The notes: generated from the letters alone by a model not told the origin. A stretch of 64,000 bases of DNA from Chitinimonas prasina (GCF_030160395.1 NZ_BSOG01000002.1:511280-575279), one strand, 5' to 3'. Positions 34,764 through 45,460 are shown, counted from the stretch's first letter. Made by a program: numbers and translations.

Positions 34764-36641
34764 ATGCAAACCGGTTCCCCATCGGGCGACAACCATATCG
34801 TCAAGGCCGCCATCTATCCCGCCATCGGCATTGCCCGGATCGGCAATAGCCAAGAAGCCTATTACATCGGCCCAGAGGTGTCCGAGCCGGCACCGCAGGC
34901 GCCCGGCTTCTACCGTGATGCCAGCGGCGCTATCAAGCGCGAGGCGGCCCGGTTCCGTGTTTATGGCTTTAATGCGGCTGGCGAAGTGGTGGCTGAACTG
35001 AATGCAGACAATGCCGAAGTACAGTGGGCCGCCACCCTGGCCAATACCAAGGCAGCCTGGTATCAGTTCCAGATAGCGCTGGATATTCCCGAGGCCGCTA
35101 CTGCGCCCCCCTCCTTTTTGCGTAATATGGCCGTGGCAGACCGTGCCACGCTGAGCATTACCCCCGGCCAGCGCAAGATCGTTGGACGCGACCAGCATGG
35201 CGCCGCTTACGCCTTCGACAGCGGCAAGTTCATGGGCACACCGGTTTACCTCGGCGAGTTGAGGACTGACCCGCAAGGCCGCTTGCTGGTACTGGGCGGG
35301 CACGGCAAGTCGGCCTCCTGGAATGGGGCACGTGCCATCACCTTCGCCAACAACGAGGGCTGGCACGATGATGTGGCGGACGGCCCGGTCACCGCCAGTG
35401 TGAGTTACCAGGGACGCGACATCCCCGTTGACCCAGCCTGGGTGGTGGTGGCGCCACCCAACTATGCCCCACAGCAGAAGTCGGTTCGGACCATGTGGGA
35501 CCTGATGCGCGACCTGTTCGTCGCCAAAGGCAGCCTCAAGGCACCGGTACAGCCTTCGTTCCAGCAGGATATCCGCCCCATCTTCGAGCGCCTGTCGCGC
35601 CTGCAGTGGGTCAACGCCGGCTTTGCCGCTGCTTTTGGCTGGGGTGGCAGCACACCGTTCAGCGATCAGGGCTGGATGCGCAAGCTGGCCGATCCCAGCG
35701 CCAATCTGAAGGAATGGCGCCTGACCCTGTTCAACGAGTTCCGCCAGTTCAAGCGTGATGCCTGGGCACCCACACCCTGGCCCTGGCTGTATGGCGATGC
35801 CATGAGCGTTCCTCCGGCCGAAACACCCCGCCAAAATGCTGCCCTCAGCGATTTGCAACTCACGCATCTGCGCCTTTGGGCCGCTGGCGAGTTCATTGCC
35901 GACTACGATCCGAGCGCCGTGCCACCACAGCGCATCGAGGACGTCCCATTGGCCCAGCAGCCGGACATGCTGATTCAGGCTGCCATGGAATTCTGCCTGG
36001 CTGACGCCTTTCACCCTGGCTGCGAAATGACCTGGCCCATGCGCCAGAGCAGCATGTATATGTCGCCCTTCCGGCTGGCGCACCGGCCACCTGGCTGGAT
36101 AGAGCCCGATTACGGCGCAGTGCTGACTCCTGACAATATCTCCGGGCCCTGTGGCGCACAGATAGCAGGTGGCGTGAGCCGCTGGATGGCTGTCCCGTGG
36201 CAGACCGACACTGCCAGCTGCCGCTCCGGCTACCAGAAGAGCTATGACCCTTACCTGCCCACCTTCTGGCCGGCCAGGGTACCCAATCAGGTCATGAGCC
36301 AGCAGGCCTACCATATCGTGATGGATGAAAGCCAGCCGCTGGATGAGCGGATGAGTGCCTTCGCCCGCCGCGCGGCCTGGATACGGCCCTTGGGCAATAT
36401 CAGCTACGAGGACCAGATCAATAACATGATCGCCGATATCGCCCAGATGGGCATCGTCGAGGTACGTGAAGGACCACGCGATGGCGCGGGCTTTCCACAC
36501 ACCCTGGAAGTGGAGCAACTACCACCGCACATCGTTGCCGAGAGGCTACTGATGTCTGCCCCACCGGCAGAGACATTCGAGGACGTGGACCTGAGCGAGG
36601 TGGAGAAGGTACAGCGTATGGCCAGCCGACATCGCAATTGA
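34764..36641 (+). CDS. lodA: LodA/GoxA-family quinoprotein (CTQ) amino-acid oxidase
   Basis: LodA enzymes oxidise amino acids (L-lysine epsilon-oxidase, glycine oxidase and others), releasing hydrogen peroxide, with a self-derived cysteine tryptophylquinone. The 625 residues start IYPAIGIARIGNS near residue 20, a family hallmark. Candidate CTQ residues are C411 in EFCLADAFHPGCE and W479 in PWQTD, 68 apart (65 in characterised LodA). A strong AGGAGGAGG site selects the ATG at 34764 over an upstream in-frame start at 34689. The substrate cannot be read from sequence. No signal peptide is evident. It forms a pair with lodB. Confidence 0.9.
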   Translation: MQTGSPSGDNHIVKAAIYPAIGIARIGNSQEAYYIGPEVSEPAPQAPGFYRDASGAIKREAARFRVYGFNAAGEVVAELNADNAEVQWAATLANTKAAWYQFQIALDIPEAATAPPSFLRNMAVADRATLSITPGQRKIVGRDQHGAAYAFDSGKFMGTPVYLGELRTDPQGRLLVLGGHGKSASWNGARAITFANNEGWHDDVADGPVTASVSYQGRDIPVDPAWVVVAPPNYAPQQKSVRTMWDLMRDLFVAKGSLKAPVQPSFQQDIRPIFERLSRLQWVNAGFAAAFGWGGSTPFSDQGWMRKLADPSANLKEWRLTLFNEFRQFKRDAWAPTPWPWLYGDAMSVPPAETPRQNAALSDLQLTHLRLWAAGEFIADYDPSAVPPQRIEDVPLAQQPDMLIQAAMEFCLADAFHPGCEMTWPMRQSSMYMSPFRLAHRPPGWIEPDYGAVLTPDNISGPCGAQIAGGVSRWMAVPWQTDTASCRSGYQKSYDPYLPTFWPARVPNQVMSQQAYHIVMDESQPLDERMSAFARRAAWIRPLGNISYEDQINNMIADIAQMGIVEVREGPRDGAGFPHTLEVEQLPPHIVAERLLMSAPPAETFEDVDLSEVEKVQRMASRHRN

Positions 36642-36643
36642 GC

Positions 36644-37762
36644 ATGCAGCAGTTCGAGGTACTGATACAAGGAGCAGGCCCGGCCGGTGCCTGCGCCGCG
36701 CTCAATCTGGCGCCCCATCACAGGGTATTGCTGCTGGACCGTCAGGTGCAGCCGCTGCGCCGTATCGGCGAGTCGTTGCCCCCAGCCGCCCGGCGGCTAT
36801 TGGGCGATATGGGTCTGTGGGAGGATTTCCTCCTGCAGGGCCATACCCCCTGCCATGGCAATCGATCTGTCTGGGGAGGGACGGCCGCCGAGCAGGATTT
36901 TCTACGCGACCTGGACGGGCACGGTTGGCACCTGGACCGAGCACGGTTTGAGCGTTGGTTAAGACAGCATGCAATACGGCGTGGTGCAGTGCTGCTAGCG
37001 CCAGCGCATACCGACACTGCCATACGTGTGGCCGATGGCTGGCAACTGACTTTGCAAGGCCCCCATGGCCCCTGCCATGCACATGCCCGCATCGTGATCG
37101 ACGCAGGCGGTCGTGCGGCTACCCTGGCCCGCAAGCTGGGCGCCATCCGCCAACAGCAAGATAGGCTGGTCTGCGGCTGGGTACATGGCCACGATGAACA
37201 TGCACCTGCCGATGGCCTATCACGCATAGAAGCTTGCGAGGATGGATGGTGGTACAGCGCCGCCCTCCCTCATCGCCAGCGGGTACTGGCTTTTCATACC
37301 GATGCCGACCTACCCGCTGCCCGCCAGATGCGAACGCCCGGCTGGCTGGCGGCTGCTGCGGCAAGGCTGCCCGAGTTGGGTGCCTTGCTATGCAGCAGCG
37401 GCTTTGTGGCGGACACCACGCCAGCGCTCACGGCTGCTCACTCTGCGCTCACTATGCCAGCGGCGGGCCGGGGCTGGTTTGCAGTGGGTGACGCGGCGCT
37501 CAGCTTCGATCCATTGTCGTCGCAAGGCTTGTTCAACGCACTCTATACCGGCCTGGCCGCAGCTGAGGCCTGCGACCGCAGCCTGGCTGGCGATATCACC
37601 GCCTGCCAAGGCTATGCGACTGAAGTAGCACGCATCATGCAGGCTTATCAGCAGCACCTGGCCTACTGGTATGGCGCAGAACAGCGCTGGACAGGCTCGC
37701 CTTTCTGGCAGCGCCGGCATCGCCTGGCTGCGTTGCAATATGAGGTAACTGCACCTGCCTGA
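36644..37762 (+). CDS. lodB: LodB-like FAD-dependent maturation flavoprotein
   Basis: LodB-type flavoproteins are needed to form the tryptophylquinone of LodA. The 372 residues show the FAD-binding GAGPAG near the N-terminus and the second FAD motif GDAALSFDPLSSQG. The halogenase motif WxWxIP is absent, arguing against a tryptophan halogenase. The ATG at 36644 is 2 bases after the lodA stop; a TTG at 36638 overlapping the stop is the alternative. Confidence 0.88.
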   Translation: MQQFEVLIQGAGPAGACAALNLAPHHRVLLLDRQVQPLRRIGESLPPAARRLLGDMGLWEDFLLQGHTPCHGNRSVWGGTAAEQDFLRDLDGHGWHLDRARFERWLRQHAIRRGAVLLAPAHTDTAIRVADGWQLTLQGPHGPCHAHARIVIDAGGRAATLARKLGAIRQQQDRLVCGWVHGHDEHAPADGLSRIEACEDGWWYSAALPHRQRVLAFHTDADLPAARQMRTPGWLAAAAARLPELGALLCSSGFVADTTPALTAAHSALTMPAAGRGWFAVGDAALSFDPLSSQGLFNALYTGLAAAEACDRSLAGDITACQGYATEVARIMQAYQQHLAYWYGAEQRWTGSPFWQRRHRLAALQYEVTAPA

Positions 37763-37781
37763 GCCGCAATTGGATAATGCG

Positions 37782-37816
37782 AAAAGCCGATTCCTTCTCG
37801 CGAAGGATCGGCTTTT
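37782..37816. terminator. Bidirectional terminator after lodB
   Basis: AAAAGCCGAT(T)CCTTC pairs with GAAGGATCGGCTTTT with one bulged base. A- and T-runs flank both sides, so it can serve lodB and the convergent gene at 37896. Confidence 0.85.
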
Positions 37817-37895
37817 ACAGGGTGCCTACGGCATACGGTGTCACTGCCCACCTTAAACAGGCTCTTACAGCCGTACCCGTCCGTATTGCCGACGA

Positions 37896-38315
37896 CTACT
37901 CGGTGTAGAAAGCCAGCGGGCCGGTGCTGGTAATGCCGATATTGAAATGCTGGCCCTGGGTTGTACCCTCGCCTGCCAGCTCGGTATTGCGGACTATCTC
38001 ATGCAGTAGCTCAAGCTCCTTGAACTCCTCCACTATCTCGCCATCGCCATTGAGCAACACCTCAATACGCTCTCGATCGGGATGAGAGCCCACCACCTGG
38101 ATACGGCTTCCTTCAGGCCACCATTGCAGATGCACCGGGGGAGGAACCGGAACCGACTGCTTGTCGAACATTTCGGCAATCAGCTTGCCGTAAGCGGCCA
38201 GATTGGCGGCTGCCTTGCTGCGTATGGCTTCCAGCTGGACGCCAGCCTGATCAGTCGCAATGCCAAAGATGCGGGCCAGACCTTCATCCAGCCGGTTGTC
38301 CTTCAACGCTACCAT
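37896..38315 (-). CDS. Uncharacterised protein, 139 residues
   Basis: I do not recognise this protein. It is read from an ATG with a GGGAG site 10 or so bases upstream, so it looks like a real gene. The N-terminal 55 residues are helical (LKDNRLDEGLARIFGIATDQ, AAANLAAYGKLIAEMFDKQ). A Pro-rich linker (VPVPPPV) and a beta-rich C-terminal half (IQVVGSHPDRERIEVLLNGD, GQHFNIGITSTGPLAFYTE) follow. No signal peptide, cysteine or membrane segment. It is convergent with lodAB and not obviously part of an operon. Confidence 0.65.
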   Translation of the reverse strand: MVALKDNRLDEGLARIFGIATDQAGVQLEAIRSKAAANLAAYGKLIAEMFDKQSVPVPPPVHLQWWPEGSRIQVVGSHPDRERIEVLLNGDGEIVEEFKELELLHEIVRNTELAGEGTTQGQHFNIGITSTGPLAFYTE

Positions 38316-38448
38316 TCGATTGCTTCTCCCAAATATAAAATTATCAATGTCAGCAGAGCCCCGCTATCGGCCGTCGTGCCGCCAGCAAGGCCCAGCGAAT
38401 AGGGTGTGGCGTTGCCGTTAGCTACGCCATGGAGTGGCTTGGGCCGCT

Positions 38449-38471
38449 AACAACACCCTTTCTGTGTTGTT
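38449..38471. repeat. Hairpin AACAACAC / GTGTTGTT in the gap before mutS end
   Basis: Perfect 8-bp stem with a seven-base loop, 137 bases past the mutS stop. The remainder of 38316-38607 holds the promoter of the 139-residue gene and no open frame of note. Confidence 0.4.
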
Positions 38472-38607
38472 GCGCTAGCTTGCCGTAACCACATACTGCC
38501 TGCTGCGCACGCCTAGCTGGAACCGCTTCACCAAGCCCGGCTAGCAGTACTAAACCTGAGTTCCACAGAGTTATAGACGTCGTGCAAGACGCTAATGATT
38601 GATTTTT

Positions 38608-41178
38608 TCAATCCGCCCGTGCTTGCCGTATCAATTCATACAGCATGTCATGGGCAGCCCTTGGACTAAGCTCATCCGGGTCGATAGCGGCAAGTTGAGT
38701 GACCAGCGGGTGTGGTTCTGGTTCCGCCTCCAGTGCCACTGGCATGGAAAACAGGTCACCCTGGCCACCATGGCTGACGCGCTGGTTTTCCAGCTCGGTC
38801 AGATAGCGCTTCGCTTGCCTGATGGTCTCGCGCGGAACACCCGCCAGCTGGGCGACTTGCAAGCCGTAGCTCTGGCTCGCTGGCCCTTCTTCCACACTGT
38901 GCAGGAAAACAATCTTGTCCTTATGCTCCACCGCGTCCAGGTGCACATTCGCCACCTGCTGGTAATCAAGCGCCAAGCGGGTCAGCTCGAAATAGTGGGT
39001 GGCAAACAGCGTGTAGCTGCGATTCTTTTCTATCAACGCACGGGCAATAGCCCAGGCCAGCGCAAGACCATCGAAAGTCGATGTTCCTCGACCCACTTCA
39101 TCCATCAGCACCAGCGCATGGTCACCGGCATTGTTCAGGATGTTCGCCGTCTCAGTCATCTCCACCATAAAGGTGGAACGCCCGCCGGCCAGGTCATCGC
39201 TTGCGCCTATGCGGGTAAAGATGCGATCCAGCCTGCCTATGGTGGCTGATTTGGCAGGCACGAAGCTACCGATGTGGGCCATCAGCACAATCAGGGCAGC
39301 CTGCCGCATATAGGTCGACTTACCGCCCATATTGGGGCCAGTAATCAGCAGCAGCTTGCGGCTGGCATCAAAGCGCAAATCGTTGGCGATGAAGGCATCA
39401 CCCGTGGTGTCGCGCAACTGCTGCTCCACCACCGGATGACGGCCAGCTTCGATTTGCAGTACGGTTTCTTCGCGGAACGATGGCGCCACCCAATCAAATA
39501 GCATGGCCCGCTCTGCCAGCGAAGCCAGCACATCCAGACCTGCCACGGCCTGCGCCAGGAGCTGCAGTGATGGCACAAAAGGCGCCATGGCATCCAGCAA
39601 GCCTTCGTACAGCGCTTTCTCCAGTGCCAGGGAACGCTCCTGCGCCGACAGTGCCTTGTCCTCGAAAGTTTTCAGTTCCGGCGTGATGTAGCGTTCGGCG
39701 TTCTTCAGGGTCTGGCGGCGGCGATAGTCGTCCGGAATCTTGTCGCCATGGGCATTGGTGACCTCTATGTAGAAGCCATGTACCCGGTTGTACTCCACCT
39801 TGAGGTTGGGAATACCGGTACGTTCCCGCTCGCGCGTCTCCAGCGCCAGCAGGAAATCGCCATGATTGGTCTGCAGGGCACGCAATTCGTCCAGTTCAGC
39901 ATGAAAACCCGCGCGTATCACGCCACCATCGCGTATCACGACAGAGGGTTCATCCATCACCGCGCGACGCAGCAGGTCGACCGCCTCTGAAGGCGCGCGC
40001 AACTGCCGGCCCAGTTCTTCCAGCAAGGGGTCGGCCGGTAACAGCGGCATTAGCGCGGGCAAGGCCAGCAAGCTATCACGCAGGCTGGAAAAATCGCGCG
40101 GCCGGGCCGAGCGCAACGCCACCCGGGCCGATATCCGTTCGATATCGTGTATGCCCGCAAGGCGCTCGCGCAGGTCAGTCAGCAGGTGCGATTGACTCAA
40201 GGCGCCTACCGCATCGCGGCGCCGGGCAACCTTGGCCTGATTGCGCAAGGGGTGGTGCAGCCAATGCCGCAGCAGGCGGCTACCCATGGAGGTGGCGCAC
40301 ACATCCAGCAAGGAGTACAGGGTAGGCGCGGGCTCGCCGCGGATGGTCTCAGTCAGCTCCAGATTGCGCCGGGTCGCCGCATCCAGCGCCAGATACTGGC
40401 CTAACTGATCCAGCACCAGCCCGGTTACATGGGGCAAGGCACCGCACTGGGTCTGGCGGGCATATTCCAGCAACGCCCCCGCGCTCCCCACAGCCACGCC
40501 GGGCTCGTCTATGCCATAGCCGCTCAAATCCTGGGTCTGGAATTGCCGCGCCAGATTGCGCGCGGCGGTCTCGACATCAAACTGCCAGTTGGCGATGCGT
40601 TTTACCGCGTAACCCGCTGCTGCCGGAAACTCCAGGTGCAGGTCATCTGGCAGCAGCACCTCTGCCGGCTTGAGCCGCTCCAGTTCACTGGGCAAGGCAT
40701 CGACGGCCGATTCCATCAGGCGGAACTCGCCCGAAGCCAACGATAACCAAGCCAGGCCCAGGCGCCCCTTGATGGCATTCACCGCCAGCAACAGGTTGTC
40801 GCGCTTGTCGTCCAGCAAGGCCGCATCCGTCAGGGTGCCCGGCGTGACGATACGTACCACCCTGCGTTCTACCGGCCCCTTGCTGGTAGCCGGGTCACCG
40901 AACTGCTCGCAAATCGCGACCGACTCACCCAGCTTCACCAGCCTGGCCAGGTATTGCTCCGCCGCATGGTAGGGTATGCCCGCCATCTTGATGGGTATCC
41001 CGGCCGTCTGCCCCCGCGACGTCAGCGTGATGTCCAGCAGGCGTGCGGCCTTGACCGCGTCGTCAAAGAACAGCTCGTAGAAATCGCCCATGCGGTAGAA
41101 CATCAGCTTGTCCGGGTGCTGAGCCTTCAGCGCCAGGTACTGTTGCATCATGGGAGTGTGGGCAGGCGTATTCGACAT
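38608..41178 (-). CDS. mutS: DNA mismatch repair protein MutS
   Basis: MutS recognises mismatches and small loops. The mismatch-binding Phe-x-Glu is visible near residue 37 (FYELFFDDA after RMGD). The Walker A motif GPNMGGKST starts at residue 614, the same position as in E. coli, and the Walker B/D-loop string [16 protein letters not shown] is also present. The 856 residues match the family. It is a single gene; a hairpin-rich 203-bp gap separates it from suhB upstream. Confidence 0.97.
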   Translation of the reverse strand: MSNTPAHTPMMQQYLALKAQHPDKLMFYRMGDFYELFFDDAVKAARLLDITLTSRGQTAGIPIKMAGIPYHAAEQYLARLVKLGESVAICEQFGDPATSKGPVERRVVRIVTPGTLTDAALLDDKRDNLLLAVNAIKGRLGLAWLSLASGEFRLMESAVDALPSELERLKPAEVLLPDDLHLEFPAAAGYAVKRIANWQFDVETAARNLARQFQTQDLSGYGIDEPGVAVGSAGALLEYARQTQCGALPHVTGLVLDQLGQYLALDAATRRNLELTETIRGEPAPTLYSLLDVCATSMGSRLLRHWLHHPLRNQAKVARRRDAVGALSQSHLLTDLRERLAGIHDIERISARVALRSARPRDFSSLRDSLLALPALMPLLPADPLLEELGRQLRAPSEAVDLLRRAVMDEPSVVIRDGGVIRAGFHAELDELRALQTNHGDFLLALETRERERTGIPNLKVEYNRVHGFYIEVTNAHGDKIPDDYRRRQTLKNAERYITPELKTFEDKALSAQERSLALEKALYEGLLDAMAPFVPSLQLLAQAVAGLDVLASLAERAMLFDWVAPSFREETVLQIEAGRHPVVEQQLRDTTGDAFIANDLRFDASRKLLLITGPNMGGKSTYMRQAALIVLMAHIGSFVPAKSATIGRLDRIFTRIGASDDLAGGRSTFMVEMTETANILNNAGDHALVLMDEVGRGTSTFDGLALAWAIARALIEKNRSYTLFATHYFELTRLALDYQQVANVHLDAVEHKDKIVFLHSVEEGPASQSYGLQVAQLAGVPRETIRQAKRYLTELENQRVSHGGQGDLFSMPVALEAEPEPHPLVTQLAAIDPDELSPRAAHDMLYELIRQARAD

Positions 41179-41201
41179 GGACAGAGCAATTCAGAATGGC
41201 A

Positions 41202-41227
41202 AAGCCCGGCCAAGATTGGCCGGGCTT
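41202..41227. repeat. Perfect 10-bp hairpin in the mutS leader
   Basis: AAGCCCGGCC-AAGATT-GGCCGGGCTT, 24 bases upstream of the mutS ATG. On the minus strand it is followed by TTGCC. It may be a leader structure or a weak terminator of transcripts entering mutS. Confidence 0.45.
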
Positions 41228-41334
41228 GCGATTATAGAGGCGAGACGACGGTTTGGTGCTAACTCTGGCCCTATCCTGGCAGTTTCGCTGGCCGCTGGCG
41301 GATAAAGACAAGGTTGCCTTTATCGATGGATCAT

Positions 41335-41366
41335 AAAAAACGCCACCGTGATGCGGTGGCGTTTTT
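41335..41366. terminator. Bidirectional-type terminator after suhB
   Basis: AAAAACGCCACCG / CGGTGGCGTTTTT with a five-base loop. A-run on one side and T-run on the other; 16 bases after the suhB stop. Confidence 0.88.
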
Positions 41367-41381
41367 CGGCAAGCGTCGTGA

Positions 41382-42155
41382 TCAGGCTTGCAGTGTCTGG
41401 AGCAACTGGGCGAACACCTTGGGGGTGCCGGCCACCACATTGCCACTTTCCATGAATCCTGCCTCTCCGCTCAGATCGGTGATCAAGCCACCGGCTTCCA
41501 GCACCAGCAGGCTACCTGCAGCGATATCCCAGGGCGACAAGCCCAGCTCCCAGAAGGCATCGTAGCGGCCGCAGGCGATATAGGCCAGGTCCAGCGCTGC
41601 AGCGCCAGGACGGCGCACGCCGGCCGACTTCTGCACCACGTCGCGGAACTGCTGCATGTAAGCATCGAGCTTGGAGAAATCCGAGTAAGGGAAGCCGGTG
41701 CAAATCAGTGAATCGGCCATTTCGCGGGTCTTGGATACCCGGATACGGCGATCATTCAGGAAAGCCCCAGCGCCACGGGTGGCCGTAAACAGGTCGTTAC
41801 GGTTGGGATCGTAAATCACGGCCTGGCTGATCTGGCCACGATGCTCCAGCGCGATGGAGATGCAGTATTGCGGCACGCCGTGCAGGAAGTTGGTGGTGCC
41901 ATCCAGCGGATCGATGATCCAGGTGTACTCGTTCTCGCCATGTGCGCCGCTCTCTTCCGCTAGAATGGCGTGCTTGGGATACGCTTCCAGCAAGGTCTCG
42001 ACGATGGCCTTCTCGGCGGCACGATCCACCTCGGTCACGAAGCTGTTGTGCTCTTTGCGCTCTACGCGCAGCACGTCGAGGTTGTTGGAAGCGCGCTGTA
42101 CTACGGAAGCGGCGCGGCGTGCGGCCTTGATGGCCGTGTTGAGCATCGGGTGCAT
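41382..42155 (-). CDS. suhB: Inositol-1-monophosphatase family protein SuhB
   Basis: Magnesium-dependent inositol monophosphatase; in enterobacteria SuhB also acts in rRNA antitermination. Metal-binding motifs are E67 in LAEESG and D82-P-L-D85-G-T in the family string, with [15 protein letters not shown] near the C-terminus. The 257 residues from the ATG at 42155 match the family length; an upstream in-frame start (42236) gives an unconvincing extension. Divergent from trmJ, as often seen. Confidence 0.93.
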   Translation of the reverse strand: MHPMLNTAIKAARRAASVVQRASNNLDVLRVERKEHNSFVTEVDRAAEKAIVETLLEAYPKHAILAEESGAHGENEYTWIIDPLDGTTNFLHGVPQYCISIALEHRGQISQAVIYDPNRNDLFTATRGAGAFLNDRRIRVSKTREMADSLICTGFPYSDFSKLDAYMQQFRDVVQKSAGVRRPGAAALDLAYIACGRYDAFWELGLSPWDIAAGSLLVLEAGGLITDLSGEAGFMESGNVVAGTPKVFAQLLQTLQA

Positions 42156-42325
42156 GGCAATTCCTTGGGCAACGGTAATAGACTTCCCACCGAGGAACAA
42201 TAGACCACGCGGCCAACAGGCGTTGGCAACAGGCACACGATGCGGCAGGAAGCAAAGATCAAATATAAACGGCGCCGATCAGAATCGACGCCGCTTTCAT
42301 TCGTAATTCTACGCGAAGTCAGACA

Positions 42326-43066
42326 ATGAATAAACCGGAAATCTCTCACCTGGATCGCGTACGCGTCGTGCTCTCGCACACCAGCTTGCCCCGCAATATC
42401 GGCAGCGTCGCCCGCGCCATGAAAACCATGGGCCTGAGCCGCCTTTACCTGGTCAATCCCAAACGCTTCCCCGATGACGAAGCGGTCACACTGGCCTCGC
42501 GGGCCGACGACATTCTTGACCGTGCCGTCGTCTGCAGCAGCCTGGAGGAGGCCCTGGCCGGCTGCACCCAGACCGTGGCGACTTGCCCACGGGTGCATGA
42601 ATTGAGTGTCCCCCGGCATACGCCACGGCAAATTGCGTCAGTCGTACTGGAACGCGCCGCCATGGGCGAAGAAGTCGCCTTGGTGTTCGGCACCGAGATG
42701 TCGGGCCTCAGCAACGATGAAGTGCGCATGTGCAACCGCCTGGTCACCATTCCCACCAACCCGGATTATTCCTCGCTCAACCTGGCACAGGCAGTACAGA
42801 TACTGGCGTACGAGCTACGCTGTGCAGTAGACGACGATATCAGCCATCTGGAAGAAAAACCTGAGCTGGCCAGCCACGATGATATCGAGCGCTTTTACAC
42901 CCATCTGGAACAGACCCTGGTGGCGATATCCTTCCTCAACCCGGACAATCCCAAGCGCCTGATGCCTCGGCTGCGCCGCATGTTTGGCCGGATACAGCTG
43001 GAGAAGCTGGAGGTAGACATCTGGCGCGGCATCTTGAACGCTGCAACCAAGCACAAGGGCGAGTAA
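42326..43066 (+). CDS. trmJ: tRNA (cytidine/uridine-2'-O-)-methyltransferase TrmJ
   Basis: TrmJ methylates the ribose at position 32 of certain tRNAs. SPOUT-family features are LSHTSLPRNIGSVARAMKTM, the motif-2 string ALVFGTEMSGLSNDE and the knot string IPTNPDYSSLNLAQAVQ. The 246 residues and the C-terminal helical region (RLMPRLRRMFGRIQLEKLE) match TrmJ. It is not followed by iscR here. Confidence 0.95.
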   Translation: MNKPEISHLDRVRVVLSHTSLPRNIGSVARAMKTMGLSRLYLVNPKRFPDDEAVTLASRADDILDRAVVCSSLEEALAGCTQTVATCPRVHELSVPRHTPRQIASVVLERAAMGEEVALVFGTEMSGLSNDEVRMCNRLVTIPTNPDYSSLNLAQAVQILAYELRCAVDDDISHLEEKPELASHDDIERFYTHLEQTLVAISFLNPDNPKRLMPRLRRMFGRIQLEKLEVDIWRGILNAATKHKGE

Positions 43067-43105
43067 GCGCCACAACCCAAGCCTTTTCGGCTAGGCTGGC
43101 GGCAC

Positions 43106-44083
43106 CTAAGGTAAGGCCGCCGGCACGACCAACAGGCCAGCGCGCAAGCCGTTCTTGACCTTGCGATTAGGGAATACGATCCGTGCGCCCTGCTCTTCCA
43201 CCACAAAGCGATAGTCGCCATCCTCGGCCAACACATAACCCGGTGCCAACTCGGTGAAGTTCTCCACGGCATCCTCAAGGTGCAGCGCAAAGGCATCGCT
43301 GTGCTTGACGACTTCGCGCGCCACCTTGAACAAGGCCGGTTGGCCATCAGCGCCGAAGTGATCCAGCCGCTGGCCTTGAATCAGGCGCCTCAGCTCGGCT
43401 TCCAACCTATCCAGGTTGACGCAGGCGTTTTGCCCGAAGGGCCTAGCCTTGCCCAGTTCCAGAGTAAAGCCGTGGGCGCCGCAGTGGCGACGGGTGTAGT
43501 AGCTGAAGGTCGGCGAGGCGGCCGATTGCAGCAATACGGCTTCAATGCCGCAGGCACCCAGGCGGGCAATCTCGGTGGCATCAAAGGCCTGTTCGTGCGG
43601 ATACGGATAGATGGCGAACTTCTCTATCCTGGAGCCACGGATGGCCGTATGCAGATCGTAATGCAGCTTCCAGCGATCTGCTGATCCCGCAAAGAAATCG
43701 CGGCAAACCCCTTCAAGCTCGCGCGCCCTGCAAGCAGCCGGCCCCTGCCCGGTCACACTGGAAGGCTTGCCAAACAGTCGGTTCAGGTCGTCGTCGAGAT
43801 AGCGCTCATTGCGCCGCATGGCCTCAGGGTTGCCAAAGGCAAACAACAGCCGTGCCTGTGCCCGCAATTGGCCATCCAGCAAGGCTTGCAGCAATTTGGC
43901 CATCAATTCGACGGGCGCTGTCTCGTTCCCGTGTATGCCACTGGAGATCAATACATCAAACGCCGGGGCGGCGGGCTCTATCGCCAGCAGGCCCTCGCCC
44001 AGCAGACTCAGCCTGGTGCCCTGGGCCAGGCTGGCCGGCAATTGCGGTAAGCGGCCAGCAAGCAAATCGGCAAGGTAGTCCAT
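43106..44083 (-). CDS. astE: Succinylglutamate desuccinylase AstE
   Basis: Last step of the arginine succinyltransferase pathway: N-succinylglutamate to glutamate and succinate. Zinc ligands are H51 and E54 in SGIHGNE and H145 in YDLHTAIRGS; the general base is E209 in FTLELGK. The 325 residues match the family. It is the last gene of the aru operon, 10 bases after astB. Confidence 0.95.
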   Translation of the reverse strand: MDYLADLLAGRLPQLPASLAQGTRLSLLGEGLLAIEPAAPAFDVLISSGIHGNETAPVELMAKLLQALLDGQLRAQARLLFAFGNPEAMRRNERYLDDDLNRLFGKPSSVTGQGPAACRARELEGVCRDFFAGSADRWKLHYDLHTAIRGSRIEKFAIYPYPHEQAFDATEIARLGACGIEAVLLQSAASPTFSYYTRRHCGAHGFTLELGKARPFGQNACVNLDRLEAELRRLIQGQRLDHFGADGQPALFKVAREVVKHSDAFALHLEDAVENFTELAPGYVLAEDGDYRFVVEEQGARIVFPNRKVKNGLRAGLLVVPAALP

Positions 44084-44093
44084 CAGCCGGCCT

Positions 44094-45440
44094 CTAGCCC
44101 AGTTGGAAGGGATAGACCGAACCCAGTTGCAGTATCTGGGTCAGCTCATCCAACGCAGTGCGGCATTCCAGCAGCAATTGCGGGTCCGCTAGGTCCTCGG
44201 CCCCCAGGCGATCGCGATAGTGTTTGTCCACCCAGTGATTGAGCGTGGTAAACAATGTGTCGTTCATCAGGACGGCTGGGTTGACCGCAGCCAGCTCCCT
44301 GTCGCTCATGGCTACGCGCAAGCGCAGACAGGCCGGGCCGCCGCCATTCTGCATGGACTGCTTGAGATCGAACACCCGCACTTCGTCTATCGGGCCGCCG
44401 CTTTGGGTCAGTTTGCTGAGGTAATGCCAGACCCGCTCGATATTGCGCGATTCCTCTGGTACCACAATGATAAGCTTGCCATCGGCCTTGCTCAGCAACT
44501 GGCTGTTGAAGAGGTAGGATTTGACAGCCTCCTCCACAGAGACTTCCGACTCCGGTACTTCTATGCCTATGAACTGACCGCCCACTGCGGCCAACTTACG
44601 GCTCAACTCGTCCAGCACGGCAGCTTGATCCAGAAATGACTTCTCATGGTGGAACAGCACATTGCCATTGCCCACCGAGATGACGTCATTGTGGAACACA
44701 CCCTTGTCTATGGTCTCGGGATCCTGCTGGGCATACACCACCTGTTCCGGCTTGAGGCCATGCAGACGGGCAATGGCCTGGCTGGCCTCCAGTGTCTGGC
44801 GCGCGGGAAAGCGCGCCGGCTTGGGATAGCGGCTGTCGAATGCAGCCTGACCAAAGACAAAGAACTCCACGCCGGGCTTATCGTACTCGGCACAAAAACG
44901 GGTGTGGTTGGCCGCGCCCTCGTCGCCAAAATGCATTTGTGCTGGCAAGGCTGAGTGATGGGCAAAATGCCGCTCATCGCGGAACATGGCCTGCAGGATG
45001 CGCCCCGTCGTCGGGTGCTCAATGGCCCGGTGAAACTTGTTGTTCAGATTGGCCGGGGTGAAATGCACCCGTCCATCGGCCGTATCGGCGCTGGGCGATA
45101 CCGTCGCTGCATTGGCTGTCCACATGGTGGACGCCGACGAGCAGGCTGCCAGAATGGCTGGCGCCTCCTTGGCGGCACGGGCTATCACCTCCGCATCGCT
45201 GCCGCCAAAACCCAGCAAACGCAGCGTAGCTACGCTGGGCCGCTCGTGCGGCGCCAGCACGCCTTGCTTGAAACCGGCGTCATGCAGGGCTTTCATCTTG
45301 GCCAGGCCCTGCTTGGCCGCCACCTTGGGATTGGCAGTAACGTTCTGGTTGCCGGTGGAGGCCACGTTGCCGTAAGAGAGGCCGGCGTAGTTGTGGGTAG
45401 GGCCGACCAGGCCATCAAAGTTCGCTTCAAATGCGCTCAT
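44094..45440 (-). CDS. astB: N-succinylarginine dihydrolase AstB
   Basis: Cleaves N-succinylarginine to succinylornithine, CO2 and ammonia. The 448 residues from the ATG at 45440 start [20 protein letters not shown]. The nucleophile is C371 in [15 protein letters not shown] longer in-frame start at 45524 is not family-like. Second-last gene of the aru operon. Confidence 0.96.
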   Translation of the reverse strand: MSAFEANFDGLVGPTHNYAGLSYGNVASTGNQNVTANPKVAAKQGLAKMKALHDAGFKQGVLAPHERPSVATLRLLGFGGSDAEVIARAAKEAPAILAACSSASTMWTANAATVSPSADTADGRVHFTPANLNNKFHRAIEHPTTGRILQAMFRDERHFAHHSALPAQMHFGDEGAANHTRFCAEYDKPGVEFFVFGQAAFDSRYPKPARFPARQTLEASQAIARLHGLKPEQVVYAQQDPETIDKGVFHNDVISVGNGNVLFHHEKSFLDQAAVLDELSRKLAAVGGQFIGIEVPESEVSVEEAVKSYLFNSQLLSKADGKLIIVVPEESRNIERVWHYLSKLTQSGGPIDEVRVFDLKQSMQNGGGPACLRLRVAMSDRELAAVNPAVLMNDTLFTTLNHWVDKHYRDRLGAEDLADPQLLLECRTALDELTQILQLGSVYPFQLG

Positions 45441-45460
45441 TGCTCTGTCCTTGTGTTCAT

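Noticed and set aside
34683-36518. Open frame of about 600 codons antisense to lodA
   Set aside because: The plus-strand frame carries the CTQ residues and a strong ribosome-binding site; the antisense one has neither.
36644-37762. Tryptophan-halogenase function for the lodB-like flavoprotein
   Set aside because: The WxWxIP motif is absent; adjacency to lodA fits LodB better.
37856-37866. AACAGGCTCT near the orphan gene, like the right end of the MITE-like element
   Set aside because: Ten bases and no partner end; too short to call a remnant.
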